DNA from: Chionoecetes opilio
Lineage: Eukaryota; Arthropoda; Malacostraca; Decapoda; Majidae
Direction of reading: 5' to 3'
Length of the DNA: 64,000 nt
Assembly: GCA_016584305.1 (NCBI GenBank)
Contig: JACEEZ010000114.1
Location: forward strand, 194,501 to 258,500
Part shown: one piece after another, positions 33,161 through 43,985 of the stretch
How positions within the stretch are numbered: position 1 is the stretch's first letter
How the letters are laid out: every line of letters begins with the position of its first letter
The notes under the pieces: generated by a model
What the model saw: only the letters and a program-made list of their open reading frames with translations
Database searches by the model: none
What the model was told of the DNA's origin: nothing
Translations under genes and position numbers: made by a program

Positions 33161-33800
33161 TACGCTATTCCCTCCTGGACCTCACCACACCACTGCAGGT
33201 GTCTCGGGTAAAAGGCTGTACAGAAGAGGCGTTACGTTACAATAAACCCCTGCTGAAAACTTACTTCTACAGCGCCTTCCTCAGTAGTTCGGCGTATCAG
33301 GGTGAGGCGAGCTAAGATTATCACGAGGTCAACACACAGGCGAAGGAAAACACTGAGGATTCTTGGTTTAATGAGAAAGCCACAAGCCACAGAGTACAAA
33401 GCACAGTACATGTATGTAAGCCAGCTTCCAGTCGCTTGGAGACTGTCGGAAAGCACAAGACGCTACACTACAGTCACAGTTCCTTCCCCCCAAACCACAC
33501 AGTCCCCCCCCCCACACCAAAAACCACAACACCACCACGCGCCTCCTCCTCCACACCATGACGTGTCTGTCTCTGACCACGGCTCAAACCTCTCCCGCGT
33601 GTGTCCTTTGTGCCCACTGCCAAGACCCAGGTACCCCCCCACCCACTCTTCGTCTCCTCCTCCCCGATCCCCCCCCCACCCCACCACGCTGCCCGCCTCA
33701 CTGCTGGTGTCTCAAGGTCGTACCTACCAGGCACCCTTCACCGGGGCCACCTCCTCCCAGCTCATACACACATACACACACACACACGCCTCCAACCACC
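33161..33800. repeat. Long direct repeat, right copy (640 bp)
   Basis: Second copy of 30981-31637, same orientation, differing by scattered substitutions and small indels. It stops exactly where the hAT-like element begins. Confidence 0.75.
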
Positions 33801-34310
33801 AGTGGTGGGTGCCGTTAATCAAAAAAGTTAACTTCGTTAACCTTTAATCCTTTACCCAAAAAATTAATTTCGATAACCGTTGATCAGTTAATTCTTTAAA
33901 GATGTAATGGAAGTTATCGATAAAACCGTTAACGTAAAATTTTATTCTAGAAAAAGAAAAAAATCAGTTTTTGCTCTAGAACCCCCTTAAAAACACCTTT
34001 GAAAAGTGCCAAAACTATAAAATCAGCCTTTATGGGGTTTTTTTAAGGGGTTTAGAACTCAAAAACTAAAGTTTTTTTTTTGCTTTAGTTAAAAAAAAGG
34101 CAGATTTTATAGTTTAAACTTTTAAAAAAACCTAAAAAAGGCAGATTCATAGTTTGGCCCTGTTTTAGTTTTAAAGGGCTTTTAGAGCCAGAAAAGGGTG
34201 AAAAAAACTTAAATGAAAAAACAATATTAGTATTAAACTAAAAAAAATTATTGATAAAGTGGCCAAAGGAAATAAAAAAAAAATGAAAAACTTAATTATA
34301 TGGATATTAA

Positions 34311-35067
34311 CCCTTTCACGCACGAAAAGTTTAATAAGTTTTCCGTCCACGCGACATCAGTCTGGGGTCCCTAAGGGGCCGCGCGTAATGGCCTGACTGC
34401 GGCGAATGTTTTGGTTATGTTATAAATTTTAAACCCACGATTATTTTTTTTTCCTGGCATTATTATATATCGCGGTTTCGCAAGAGATTATTCTGCCTTA
34501 TGAAAGACAAAAATAACAAGAAATGCAAGTAAATAGCGGAGTTTAACGACTTAGAAAAAATTGAATAAAGAGAAAAAAAAAAATACTTACGTTCACCACT
34601 TCGTAGCTCGATACTTCCTGAGTCAATTTTTTATGGTTTATATGCCAATAAAAAGTGGATTTTTATGAGGATTCCAACGCTACCATTAAAATTTTTCATA
34701 TGGCCAGTAGTTCTTGAGAAAATGGAGGAAAACTGAAAAAAATGTTGGTGGGACGGATTAGGCACAAGTATGGCTACTCAGTCGGGACACGTTTTAAAGG
34801 GACGGGCAGTCCGCGCTGACAGGCTCCCTGCTGGGAGTGAGCTGGGACACAGGCCCTTATCATTTTCAAATCCACCCTCACGAGCGAGTGACAATTTGTT
34901 TATTTATAGGCCTAGCTTGGATCTTTGACGCAGTAAATTTTGACGCGATTCTGATAAATACTTATTTTTGGCTAATTTTAAATGTTTTTTGACGCAGTTC
35001 GCCCATCAAAAGCTCAAAGAGTAGACGGCCCGTTTTGACGCCGATGCGTCCACCGTGCGTGAGAGGG
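34311..35067. mobile_element. piggyBac-like MITE (757 bp)
   Basis: Starts CCCTTTCACGCACG and ends CGTGCGTGAGAGGG: inverted ends beginning CCC. TTAA lies directly left (34307-34310) and TAAA directly right, one change from a TTAA duplication. No coding region. TTAA targets and CCCTTTCACGCA-type ends are characteristic of piggyBac-related MITEs. Confidence 0.65.
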
Positions 35068-35218
35068 TAAAGCATCAACTAAAATCTTCAACAATATAAA
35101 ATTTGAAAACTATATAATACAGGGCTAATTAAAAAACCCGGATCTTACAATATCAAAAATATAATTTGGCTATGCAAATACTAGAATATCAAATGAATGT
35201 ACTCAAATGTTTAATATA

Positions 35219-35680
35219 CAGGTTGAAGTTCCCAAAATCGGCAACCTCGGGCCCAGCGCCGAGCCGAGTAATGGAATTTCCGACTTTTAGAACGTAGATA
35301 TATTAAGGGGAAAAAAGCCATCCAACTTCTTCAAAAGGTCAATTTTGTCAGAAATAGTTAACACATTGTTCTTCCTTTTTTTTTTCACTTCCACCAGTAG
35401 GTGTTCCTGGACGTTTGGGAGCCCTAATACCAATAAAAAGACCTGTAGAAGTACACAAAATAACAGTGTACACAACTCTACAGTCACAACACACTGAACA
35501 ATAACAACAAACAAATCGGCGGGAGAAAACCAAGCGGCCTAGTGTGGTGTCACCTAGCGGCCGACCCGGCAACTACGCGCCGGGTTTTGGGTGTTCTGCC
35601 GGGTTTGGAAAATCCGGAACCATAGCCGAGTTTTGGGTGTTGCCGAGTCTTGGGATGCCGAGTTTGGGAACTTCAACCTG
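35219..35680. mobile_element. Tc1/mariner-pogo (Tigger)-like MITE (462 bp)
   Basis: Left end CAGGTTGAAGTTCCCAAAAT, right end TTTGGGAACTTCAACCTG; inverted repeats of at least 18 bp, with GCCGAG motifs continuing the symmetry. Flanked by TA on both sides (35217-35218 and 35681-35682). No transposase. Confidence 0.85.
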
Positions 35681-36282
35681 TATTATAATAATGAAACTTG
35701 ACTTATTTATTTTCTTTCAATTAACACTATTGGTTCGCTATAATAACAGATACTCACGTTGTAATCGTAATAGCTCTCCAGAGTGAAGCGAGTCTCTTTC
35801 TACTGGGACTTCCTTTTTTATATAGCGCTTTCGTGGTGCTATGGTGCAATATCTTATTTGTTTATTAAAGAAACTTTATATGATTATTGATAGAAAATAA
35901 TTTCTTAAATATCGAATACATAAAAAAATCCTTTTTAACTCAAATTTGAAGTTTAATTGAAAAATTATTTATGATAATGTGGCGTTATATCAGGGTTGAA
36001 AGAAGACGCGTACAATATTAAATATGCTAAGACTCTACATCTGTATTGAAAATCTGAAAATAATAGAAACTTTTAAACGTTTACCGGTTTTTATGAAATG
36101 TTTGGGTTAGTGGACTTGAGTTAATGGAAGTTAAATGTAACGGAAGTTAATTAGTCCGATAATGATTTCCAAAGTTAACTTAAAAGTTAAATCGTTAACG
36201 AAAATGTTAACTTTGTTAATTAACAATTAACGGATTAACGGTTTGTTCATAAAACTATAATCTTAAGCCTGTGGCACTACTG

Positions 36283-36994
36283 AGTCTGTTGTTCTGGTCT
36301 TGCAGCGAGGTGACACCACAGAAAGACCTTGCATCAGTGTCCGTGGTTTTCATGGCTGTTACGGGTGCCATCACTTCCAGTAGTTAGCATGTTTGGTGTT
36401 GGCAACAATACTGGCATACTGCAACCAGTGGAGGTATTCCTCCATCTCTATATTGCATACTATAGAGGCTGGGATATATGTAGTGGAAGATTGGGATGAC
36501 TAGGGTGATGGCTCGGGATGACAAGAGAGGGAGAAAACACTACAGGCTACACTGACTTGAAGCCACAGAAGTAACACATAAATCTACGACTGCTCGACTG
36601 CATCTGCTCACCATGGCACTGCGAGAAAAGAAGGAACATCTTCTTTCCATTCAGTGGAATTTTGAGATAAAGCTACGTAGAATAAGATGTAAATGTTGTA
36701 AAACTATGAAGATCTGCTTCCTTATTATGTATTTTCTGTTTTGTGATGGGAAATATGCTTCACTGCAATAGAGCTTCACAACTTCTCACTACATGGTCAA
36801 TAGTAGCACTGATAATAAAGCCACGGTACTGGTGTCTGCAATGATGATGCAACAGGCTAGTGAGTGGCTGATATACTATGAAAACTATTGTGACATGGCA
36901 TTACTTAACGAAACAAAACTGAAATCACTATAGTAATCTAAAGTAAGTTAAAGTTTGCCTTTATGTTAGTACAAATCCCTAACAGTTTATTGCA
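36283..36994. other. Non-coding flank downstream of the CaaX gene
   Basis: Lies 3' of the minus-strand gene. No ORF. Probably 3' UTR plus intergenic DNA. From about 36672 onward the same sequence appears again after 45722. Confidence 0.45.
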
Positions 36995-37017
36995 GTGATA
37001 GCTTCTGAGTCACCATA

Positions 37018-38763
37018 TTACATTACACAGCAGGCTGGCACTGTGACAGGTCCCAAGTCAACCTCTGGGATACCATTCCTAATCCCACCTCCGAATTTGA
37101 ACCCAAGCCTTGCACCAAATGGACCTGCTTTGGCTTCGCCCAGGTGTGCTCCAGCAGATGCCCCAGTATATTGCCAAGAGGCTCCCGCCTCAGCCCCAGC
37201 ACCTGCCACCTCAACATGAGCTTGTAGAGGAGTGTTCTTCATGCCAGCCTCTGCCCTGGCATATCTAGCTCCTGCTCCGACATGGATTCCAGTGACGCCC
37301 ACGGTGCAGATGCATTTGCTTCACACATTGTGGCCCTTGCTCCCACCTCTATCTCTTCAATGAGGTAGGCATCTGCTGAAGCTTGACAAACACTTGCACC
37401 TGCAAAAGCAGATGCCTTCACTGGAGTAGCTGAGATTCCTGCACAGGCATTTTTTTCACTGGCTCTTGCTCCTGCACCAAGAACTTTCAGGCCAAGTAAC
37501 TCATCCACATGAACCTCTGCTGCAGCACTGTTGCCTTTAGTACCTGTCACATCCTGGTAGCAGATTCCTTTCTTTTGCAAAACATTATCAACCATGCTGA
37601 CACCTATTTGTGCACCAGAATTAAAAGTTGCTCGTAGGATTGCATCTCTCTTTTCATTTTTGGTCGCTTTGCTGTAGCTTTCTTTGGCTGTAGTTTTGGA
37701 GCCACTGCCTTTAGACTTGGTATCTGCTCCACCTCTGGATGATCCATTCCCTTTTCTTCCTGCTTCACTTCCTCCCTTAAGTCCTCCCCCACCTCCTCCC
37801 CCACCTCCTCTTCTGTTTCTGTCATTTCCTTTACTGGCATTATATTGATCTTTACAGGAACTATTCATGTTATCATCTTCATGAATTGCTTCCAAGGGAA
37901 GTTTCTCTTCACTGGGAATGTAGTTCCCTGCATATTCTGCACTTTCTGAGCTTTCAGCCTCAAAAGTTGTCTCCCCTCTTGGTCTTTGTATTCTTTGTTT
38001 TTAATCTTTGTCAGTTCACCATCTAAATGATGTGGGATGAAGTTCTTGCCATCCTTTTGACCAGTCACCATGGCAGGTCCGGTTACAATTTCTCCATTAC
38101 CTTCTGACCCTTTGTTTTCCATCGTTGTATTCCTCGCAACAGCCTTTTTCTGGCCATCATATGTTCCAGTAATTCTCTGACCTTTCTCATCATTCAGTGT
38201 TTTGTATCGGGCTTCATGGAAGTTGCCGACATGATTGTTCTTCCTTCTTTGAGGGAATTCCCCTTCTATGTGTTTTTGGTCAAACTCCTTGCCCCGCTGC
38301 TCAAATGTTTTTCCAGGTCTATTTTTCTTTGTTCCCTTAGTCATTTTGGCAGGACTGTCTTCAGTATCCTGGAAGATAAAGCAAGTTTTAATACAGACTA
38401 TAATCAACTATTTAACAATTTAATTTAATTTAATTTAATTGAAAAATTTAAGCAAGACAATAATAATCAACAATTTAACTGCACAGGTGAGCCAAGTCTA
38501 TTGTCCTTATGGAAGAAGTCACTACTTACGACACTGCAAAAGTATTGGCTGGCTGCGACAACCTGACCAATACTTATGGTGAAGAAAGAACGACCCTTTT
38601 GGGGTGATCTAGCATAGACAAAAGTTTTAGCTGGTGATGCCACTGGATGCCCAGTAGAGTTACCAGACATCCCCATAGTTATCATCATCAGCTTCATAGT
38701 TATCTCATTGCGAGGAGTTATTTCATGACCGATACATATATACTTACAAATGTGACACAACAT
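37018..38763 (-). CDS. Ala/Gly-rich protein with C-terminal CaaX box, two exons (first assembled copy)
   Basis: Exon 1, 38763-38530, starts at ATG and encodes MLCHICKYICIGHEITPRNE ... GQVVAASQYFCSV. The donor GTAAGT (38529-38524) and acceptor TTATCTTCCAG (AG at 38369-38370) define a 161-bp phase-0 intron. Exon 2, 38368-37018, encodes DTEDSPAKMTKGTKK, a Lys/Asn/Gln-rich middle, a Gly run (about nine Gly), then an Ala/Gly pseudo-repeat tail (GASWQYTGASAGAHLGEAKA) and VTVPACCVM-stop. CCVM fits CaaX, with Met at X predicting farnesylation and membrane anchoring. Total about 527 residues. Two frameshifts (four instead of five A near 37965; another near 37310) are single-base differences from the second copy, so they are sequence errors. 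I do not recognise a named family, but the intron and conserved frame argue for a real host gene. Confidence 0.72.
38369..38529 (-). other. Phase-0 intron of the CaaX gene
   Basis: 161 bp, GTAAGT...TTATCTTCCAG on the minus strand, AT-rich, containing a (TTTAA)n stretch. Conserved in the second copy (47407-47562). Confidence 0.75.
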
Positions 38764-38774
38764 TTTACATTTGG

Positions 38775-39930
38775 GTTTTAGATATTTTTTTACATCAAAG
38801 CGCCAAGGGCAAAAAAAAAAAAAAAGCTCGCCAACTGCCAGATCCTATAAAGCAGATAAGTTAGAGACTACGAAAAGGAGGTGAATCAATTTAGTTCCGG
38901 AGGTGTCTTGACATAGGACATAGTCATAGGCATTGGGGGCTACTCTAGCCCCCAATGTTTTGTGAATAGCCCCGGATCTCAAATAGTTTTTTTTTACAAA
39001 ATAAGAATAGCTCTGACTGGGACCAACACAAAATTATAGTAAGAAATGAGATTTGGCTAGATGTTGCTTGGCATATACTTATGCATCTTTTTTATGAGCA
39101 GGACAAGAGATAGGCGGAGAGAACAGGAGGAGAGAGCAGAGGAGATGAGGAGTGCAACAGACAGATGAGACTCCAAAAGACCTTCTGGAGAGGTGAAGAA
39201 GAGAATATCAGAAGGACAAGACACAGAGTTAACACAGTTAAAAAGGAACCTTTAATTTGTCACACAATAGAAGCAGAGGCTAATAGACCAGGGTTGGTCA
39301 AATATCAGCATTAGGATGTCCCAAAATGCAAAAGTTTTGAAATGTTGCACGCTCGTGTGTTATTCCGGTTCTCTCATAGTAAAACAGTATTGCGTTGAAA
39401 TGTTGAAAGAGTTTTACTCCTGCTGATGAAAATAAAAATACTAATGAAGTTGAGTCCCAACTCAGATTTTCTTTATTTATTTTTATTTCATGTATCGAAA
39501 GTTAACCTAAGCAAAAGACCGGATCCTTTTGGTAGAACACAGTGTCCCACATCTTATATTCATTATGCTCTTAAATTGAAAATTAAAATGTCGCCTCCCT
39601 AATGTCGCCTCCCACTCTAAAGATCTCTAGGCTGGGCTAAGCCCCCAATGTTTCAAGAGCCTATATGTGCCCCTGGTCATAGGAACGTGGAAAAATATAA
39701 ACATGAAGAGAGTTCCAGAGAAAGGGATGAAAGAGTGAAGCGACTGGTTAACTCTTGCATTATAAGATGGACAGAATAGGGATGAGGATTATCAGAGAAT
39801 ATGTAGAAAGTCTTGTGCAGGGCCGTGGAGGCATGCAGTTAGCAAGTTCAGAAGAGCAGTGAGCATGAAAATAACGGTAGAATATAGCAAAAGAAGCAAC
39901 TGTTGAGGGTAGTTGATGAAACTAAAAGCT
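38775..39930 (-). pseudogene. LINE 3' end (minus), split by a hAT-like insertion
   Basis: Outer parts 38775-38922 and 39684-39930 are the reverse complement of the LINE tail at 11690-11990: poly(A) run at 38811-38825, ...GGCACTTGG-like UTR, then GAAGAGAGTTCCAGAG and TCTTGTGCAGGGCCG. The poly(A)/UTR end lies about 15 bp from the ATG of the CaaX gene, so the insertion sits immediately upstream of its first exon. Confidence 0.7.
38931..39675. mobile_element. hAT-like non-autonomous element (745 bp) with 8-bp TSD
   Basis: Flanked by identical GTCATAGG at 38923-38930 and 39676-39683. The ends read CATTGGGGGCTA... and ...ATGTGCCCCTG. Near each end is a GGGGGCT/AGCCCCCAATG palindrome (ATTGGGGGCTA/TAGCCCCCAAT at 38932-38956). 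Eight-base duplications point to the hAT superfamily. No transposase. It contains the GAAATGTTGCACGCT motif shared with 1318-1340. Confidence 0.72.
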
Positions 39931-40340
39931 TATGACTCCACCCTGTTTAGGAGGACTGTATGAGTGGATCCCCTCCAAACATGAGATGCATTTTCCATAC
40001 ATGTACAGATATGACCCCTGTTCAGGAAAACTGTCTGGGAGGGAGAAAAGAATGGACGCAGACACCATAGGACACCTAGCTACACCAAGACCTCGTTTAA
40101 TACAACCTCGCCTTAGGAAATTTACACAAGAAAAAAAAATGCACCAAAATTCACTTGATACACAAAAAACTTGAAGTTGTGCACAAAATTGTTCTAAAAT
40201 TCTCAGAAATAAATAGGAACATGGATTCGTTTAGCACATTTTTTATTGATGCATGATTTTCCAGGAGCATATCTTGTGCGTTAAACGAGGTACAGGTGTA
40301 CACTGCACTAAATTCTAATGCTACACATTAATGCACACCA
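39931..40340. other. Unassigned non-coding sequence
   Basis: No recognisable domain; the 80-codon ORF starting at 39932 has no family resemblance. Repeated after 48960. Confidence 0.4.
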
Positions 40341-40452
40341 CACTACCCTCCCGAGTTTTAAGCTATGTGAGTTTCGCGCTGAGTCCTAAATTCTTATCAT
40401 CCCGACTTTCGCGCATTATATCCCGAGTTTCCTTTTTTTTTTGGTGTGTGCC

Positions 40453-41537
40453 TACAGCGCCGTTAGGCAGTGACCTCCAGGAGTGGGATGGTAGGCCCTG
40501 GAGGTTAACTTGAGGGCTGTGATGGTTGGCCCTTGCCCGTGATGGCGCAGACAGAATTTCTATAGTGACGCCTGTGATTAGAGGCTCATGCCGCCCCCTG
40601 TGTCCTCCGATGCACTCGCAATCGAAGGTAGAGCTAATGGGCAGCGTGTGGGTGTTCTTAGGCCACTCAACAGTGCAGAGAAAGATTTTAAGTGGATTTT
40701 ACAGCCCTCATCAAGGATCGAACTCGGATCACCGAGAACGCCACTCGGAGACTTCTTCTTCTTCTTGTGACCTTTTCTGCTTAGTATCACTTTGTAGGTC
40801 GTCTGTCAAGCTCGTGCTCGAGCTTGACATATATCTTGACGCTAACCACTCTGCTACCACCTCCCATAAGAGACGTACGGGACACGTCTTCCTTCCTTCC
40901 TGCTTAGTATAGTATTATAATAGGCTTAGTATAGCTTGTATGTAGTTTTGCTTTGTTTTTTCCATTTGTTTGTGTTTTCTCTACAGGAGCAGCGGTGTCG
41001 CATAAGATAGGTAACACCTCGAAATAAGTAGCACCTTACTTACACCCCGCCACTCCTTACTTATTACCACAAAATATTCCTTTATAAGTGATTAACCATG
41101 ACGTGTGTGGTACTGTGGTTTCTGGAGGTACTGGAGGAGACAGGAGAGAAGAGAGGAAGGTATTGTGACAGTGTTATTGCCGTATAACACTGTCACACAA
41201 CCATCAGCTGACAAGATATGTGTCAAGCTCACTCACTCAGACCAAAACAGCATCCGCTGGGTGACTCCCAACTCGAGCTCAATCTCAAGCTCCTCTCCTC
41301 CCTCCTCTTCTCTACGTAGTGTTGGCCGAAGCCACCACCCCGGGAGGCGGGTCACAAACCCTAGGCTAACACCCAGTACCCATTCACTGCTGGGTGGACA
41401 GGGGCTTGGGGCATTTTCAGGATATTTTTTTGGGCAAAAAGTGAGTTATAAGCTGTAAAATACGGTAGGTACACAGCCCTCAAGTTAACCTCCAGGGCCT
41501 ACCATCCCACCCCTGGAGGTCACTGCCTAACGGCGCT

Positions 41538-41540
<3 letters not shown>
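40453..41540. mobile_element. Inner element with 69-bp terminal inverted repeats
   Basis: 40453-40521 (TACAGCGCCGTTAGGCAGTG ... GAGGGCTGTG) and 41472-41540 are reverse complements with one mismatch by eye. The right arm is followed by a long CA microsatellite (41541-41575). The interior has a LINE- or SINE-like mosaic and no transposase. The near-identity of the arms suggests a young element or gene conversion. Confidence 0.8.

Positions 41541-41575
<35 letters not shown>
41541..41575. repeat. (CA)n microsatellite
   Basis: About 17 CA units followed by an A run, directly outside the inner TIR. Confidence 0.95.
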
Positions 41576-41580
<5 letters not shown>

Positions 41581-41964
41581 AAAAATCAGGACTAAATAAG
41601 CATCTTTACAGTGTTTTTAATACCCGAGTTTCGCGATCCACGAGTTTCGCGCTATGCCTCCGAAAGAAAGCAAGCGCGAAACTCGGGAGGGTAGTGTATA
41701 CTGGAGATCCAAATTTCGCGGTTCTGAGATTACTGGATTCGCATATATGCAGATTTTTTGGAAGTTAATTGAAAAAATTCACTGCAAGACATCTCTGCTT
41801 TAGTTTTTGCAGTAAAAGCTGTTTCTAGCAGTTGCTTAACCAGTTAACTGCTGTGTGAGTCTTCAGCGGCTCGGTGCGGGAGCACTTTACACTTCTTGGA
41901 AAAACCAATGTTCATTGCCGTTCCACAAAACAGCTGAAGGATGTGCAGTTTTGATATACTCAAT

Positions 41965-42320
41965 CAATCAATCATTGGGGGCACACATCGGTGGTCGCCT
42001 CGCCACCCTACGACGCCACTCCCGGGGGTCACACGTGCGAGTACCCATGCAGGCTCCCTTCCCATACCAAGCAACTCCGGTTGGAAACATCAAACTTGCC
42101 CCAGCCATGAGCCTTGTGGGCGCCCCTTGGGCTCCTCCACGCCGGATTGTCTCTTACAGATACAACCTGGTGGGAAGGATCAATTTCAGGGTAGCGTGCC
42201 ACATGCCCATATAGTCAAAGTTGGTGCTGTCAGACTTGGAGACAATTAACATGAGATTACCATGCTGGTAATAGGCCTCGATTTAGTCGCACGGCGCAAT
42301 CACTGGTTTGACACATAGTC
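41965..42320 (-). pseudogene. LINE C-terminal tail, same family as 9740-11225
   Basis: Reverse strand reads GYRWDDYVSNQ near 42320-42300 and, frameshifted, VSVRDNPAW, RRPRGRPQ and ATRPPMCAPN, ending in the TGATTGATTGA tail at 41965-41980. A truncated 3' fragment. Confidence 0.75.
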
Positions 42321-42369
42321 ATCCCAGCGATAACCCCATGATTCTGCGAAGACACCCATTACCAAAGGC

Positions 42370-43205
42370 ATTGAGTTACTATACAAACTGTAGGAGTATT
42401 TTAAAAAGATAGACTTACTGAGAGGAATAACTAGTGTAGATGATTTTGATATAATAGCATTAACAGAAACATTGTTAGATATGTCAGGCAAAGTATTTAA
42501 TCCAGAAGTAGAGATAGAGGAGTGCAAGCTACTTAACAAGGACAGGTTAGGCAGGAAGGGTGGAGGAGTTATGTACACTTTATTCTAGGGATACATTGTA
42601 GTGCTTTGTCAACAATGTTATAAAACAGATGATAGTGTAGATTCTATATGGGTTGAAGTTAGGGAGGAACTGATGAAATGTCTTGGGTTTAGTGTATAGG
42701 CCTCCAAACTTATGTAGAGAGGATTCCGTTCCTGTATGGCAAGAAATAAGCAAGGCTAGCAGATATAATTGATTATGGTGGTAGGAGATTTTAATTTTAG
42801 GAGCATTGACTGGATTTAATTGCAGGAGATAATGACGCAGAGGAATTGTTAAAACTAGTTCAGGATAACTTTCTAAAGCAAGCAATCAAGGAGCCTACTA
42901 GGAGAGACAATATCTAGATTTATTACTAACAAACGGGAAGATTTAGTTACGGAAGTAGAAGTTGGAGGTCAGTTAGGTAATAGCGATCATTGTGAAGTTT
43001 GATTTTGCTTAAAATGGGAGGAAGGTTCTAGAAGTGTTAATATGCATATGGTACCTGACTTCAGAACGGCTAATTATGCAGGATTAAGAAGACACTTGGA
43101 AGGGACTAACTGGGGCCGGATGTGGGGTGAGGTGAGGTCTGATGTCAGGGCTGAGAGTGGAGTCAGTGATGTCAGTGCTGATGAGGCTTATACATATTTG
43201 TTAGG
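42370..43205 (+). pseudogene. Third LINE: AP-like endonuclease (CR1/L2-like)
   Basis: Plus-strand fragments: YTNCRSILNKIDLLRGI-like start near 42380, FDIIALTETLLDMSG near 42437, RLGRKGGGV near 42545, VYRPPNL near 42690, VVGDFNFRSIDWD near 42780, LLDLLLTNGKD near 42915 and GNSDHCEV near 42980. These are the N, E, D-x-N and SDH catalytic motifs of LINE endonucleases in CR1/L2-like elements. Several stops and frame changes. The 3' part is replaced by the SINE at 43211. Confidence 0.85.
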
Positions 43206-43210
43206 ATTTG

Positions 43211-43300
43211 GGGAGGCGGTGGCCGAGTGGTTAGCGTCTTGAGTGGTGAGCTCAATGTCCCAAGTTAGAGTCCTGCCGGGAGTAACTCTTTCGACATTCT
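43211..43300 (+). mobile_element. tRNA-derived SINE head
   Basis: TGGCCGAGTGG (43220-43230) fits the Pol III A box and AGTTAGAGTCC (43263-43273) the B box, 43 bp apart as in a tRNA. The sequence resembles a Ser/Leu-type tRNA start (GCGGTGGCCGAGTGGTTAGC), but the acceptor stem cannot be closed and the loop is altered, so this is a SINE promoter, not a tRNA gene. Confidence 0.68.
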
Positions 43301-43680
43301 TTAATGCGGTCGACATGAGCCTGGTAGGGGAGCAGGGGCTACATTCAGAGAGGCTAACGTCCATGCTTCACGACTTAGCGACATCCATCAGCTGTTTTGG
43401 CATTCTGCGGGCAGATTGCGACGTACTTAAAGACGTTAGAAGACTTTAAACTTAAAGACTGCCTAAGGGGTGGTGTAGAGGACGTAACATATATAAAAAT
43501 ACTCAAAATTGAGTATATATGATGTTTTCTGACTCAAGAACTGAACAGGGCAAGTATACAAATGAAATTAGGCCATATAACAATCCCCATGCGCTCGTGA
43601 TGAGTTTGTTATGGGGTGATGGGCCGAGTGTGAACGGCGGCATCTCACCACGACTCACCACACCATACACCACCACGCAC
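43301..43680. other. Sequence downstream of the SINE head, no gene seen
   Basis: May be the SINE body. It contains GTTAGAAGACTTTAAACTTAAAGAC-type short repeats. No coding signal. Confidence 0.4.
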
Positions 43681-43689
43681 GGCTCCGCG

Positions 43690-43768
43690 ACAGACAAGGT
43701 ATATTCCTCCTCATCCTTCTTCTTACCCTTTATTCTTCCCTTCCTCTACCTAATTCCTCCTCCTTCAT

Positions 43769-43814
<46 letters not shown>

Positions 43815-43985
43815 GCTACTACTACCACCACTACTATTACTGCTGCTACTACTACTATAGCCGTGTTTTCCTCCTCATCCATCCTCTTACCCTTATTCTT
43901 CCCTTCTTCCTCTACCTAATTCCTCCTCCTTCATCACCACTACTACTATATTACTGCTGCTACTACTACTATAGCCGTGTTTTTG
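43690..43985. repeat. Two ~140-bp units with (CTA)n trinucleotide arrays
   Basis: TCCTCCTCATCC...CCTCTACCTAATTCCTCC followed by CTACTACTA and ending TATAGCCGTGTTTT occurs twice (from 43708 and from 43870). Leu/Thr/Tyr-run ORFs through the triplets are artefacts. Confidence 0.85.

Larger units (their letters stand above)
33800..36282. mobile_element. hAT-like non-autonomous element carrying two other MITEs
   Basis: Left end CAGTGGTGGGTGCCGTTAAT; right end GTGGCACTACTG, so the terminal inverted repeat is CAGTGGTG.../...CACTACTG with mismatches. Subterminal regions on both sides are full of GTTAAC/GTTAATC motifs (33820-33930 and 36125-36250), a feature of this hAT type. No transposase frame is visible. 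The 8 bases outside (CCAACCAC and AGTCTGTT) do not match, so the insertion is old or the ends are rearranged. Two nested elements lie at 34311-35067 and 35219-35680. Confidence 0.68.
40341..41696. mobile_element. pogo/Tigger-like element with subterminal repeats, containing a second TIR element
   Basis: Outer inverted ends: CACTACCCTCCCGAGTTT at left and the reverse complement (GCGCGAAACTCGGGAGGGTAGTG) at right ending 41696. The motif CCGAGTTTCGCG recurs three times near each end, probable transposase-binding repeats. TATA lies just outside on the right; the left flank has lost any TA. No transposase. Confidence 0.75.

Noticed and set aside
36995..37219. 74-codon plus-strand ORF (also at 46041)
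   Set aside because: It lies antisense to the Ala/Gly tail of the minus-strand CaaX gene, which has splice signals and a consistent frame.
43211..43285. Genuine tRNA-Ser/Leu gene
   Set aside because: A and B boxes are present, but the acceptor stem does not pair and the region is embedded in repeat debris; called a SINE instead.
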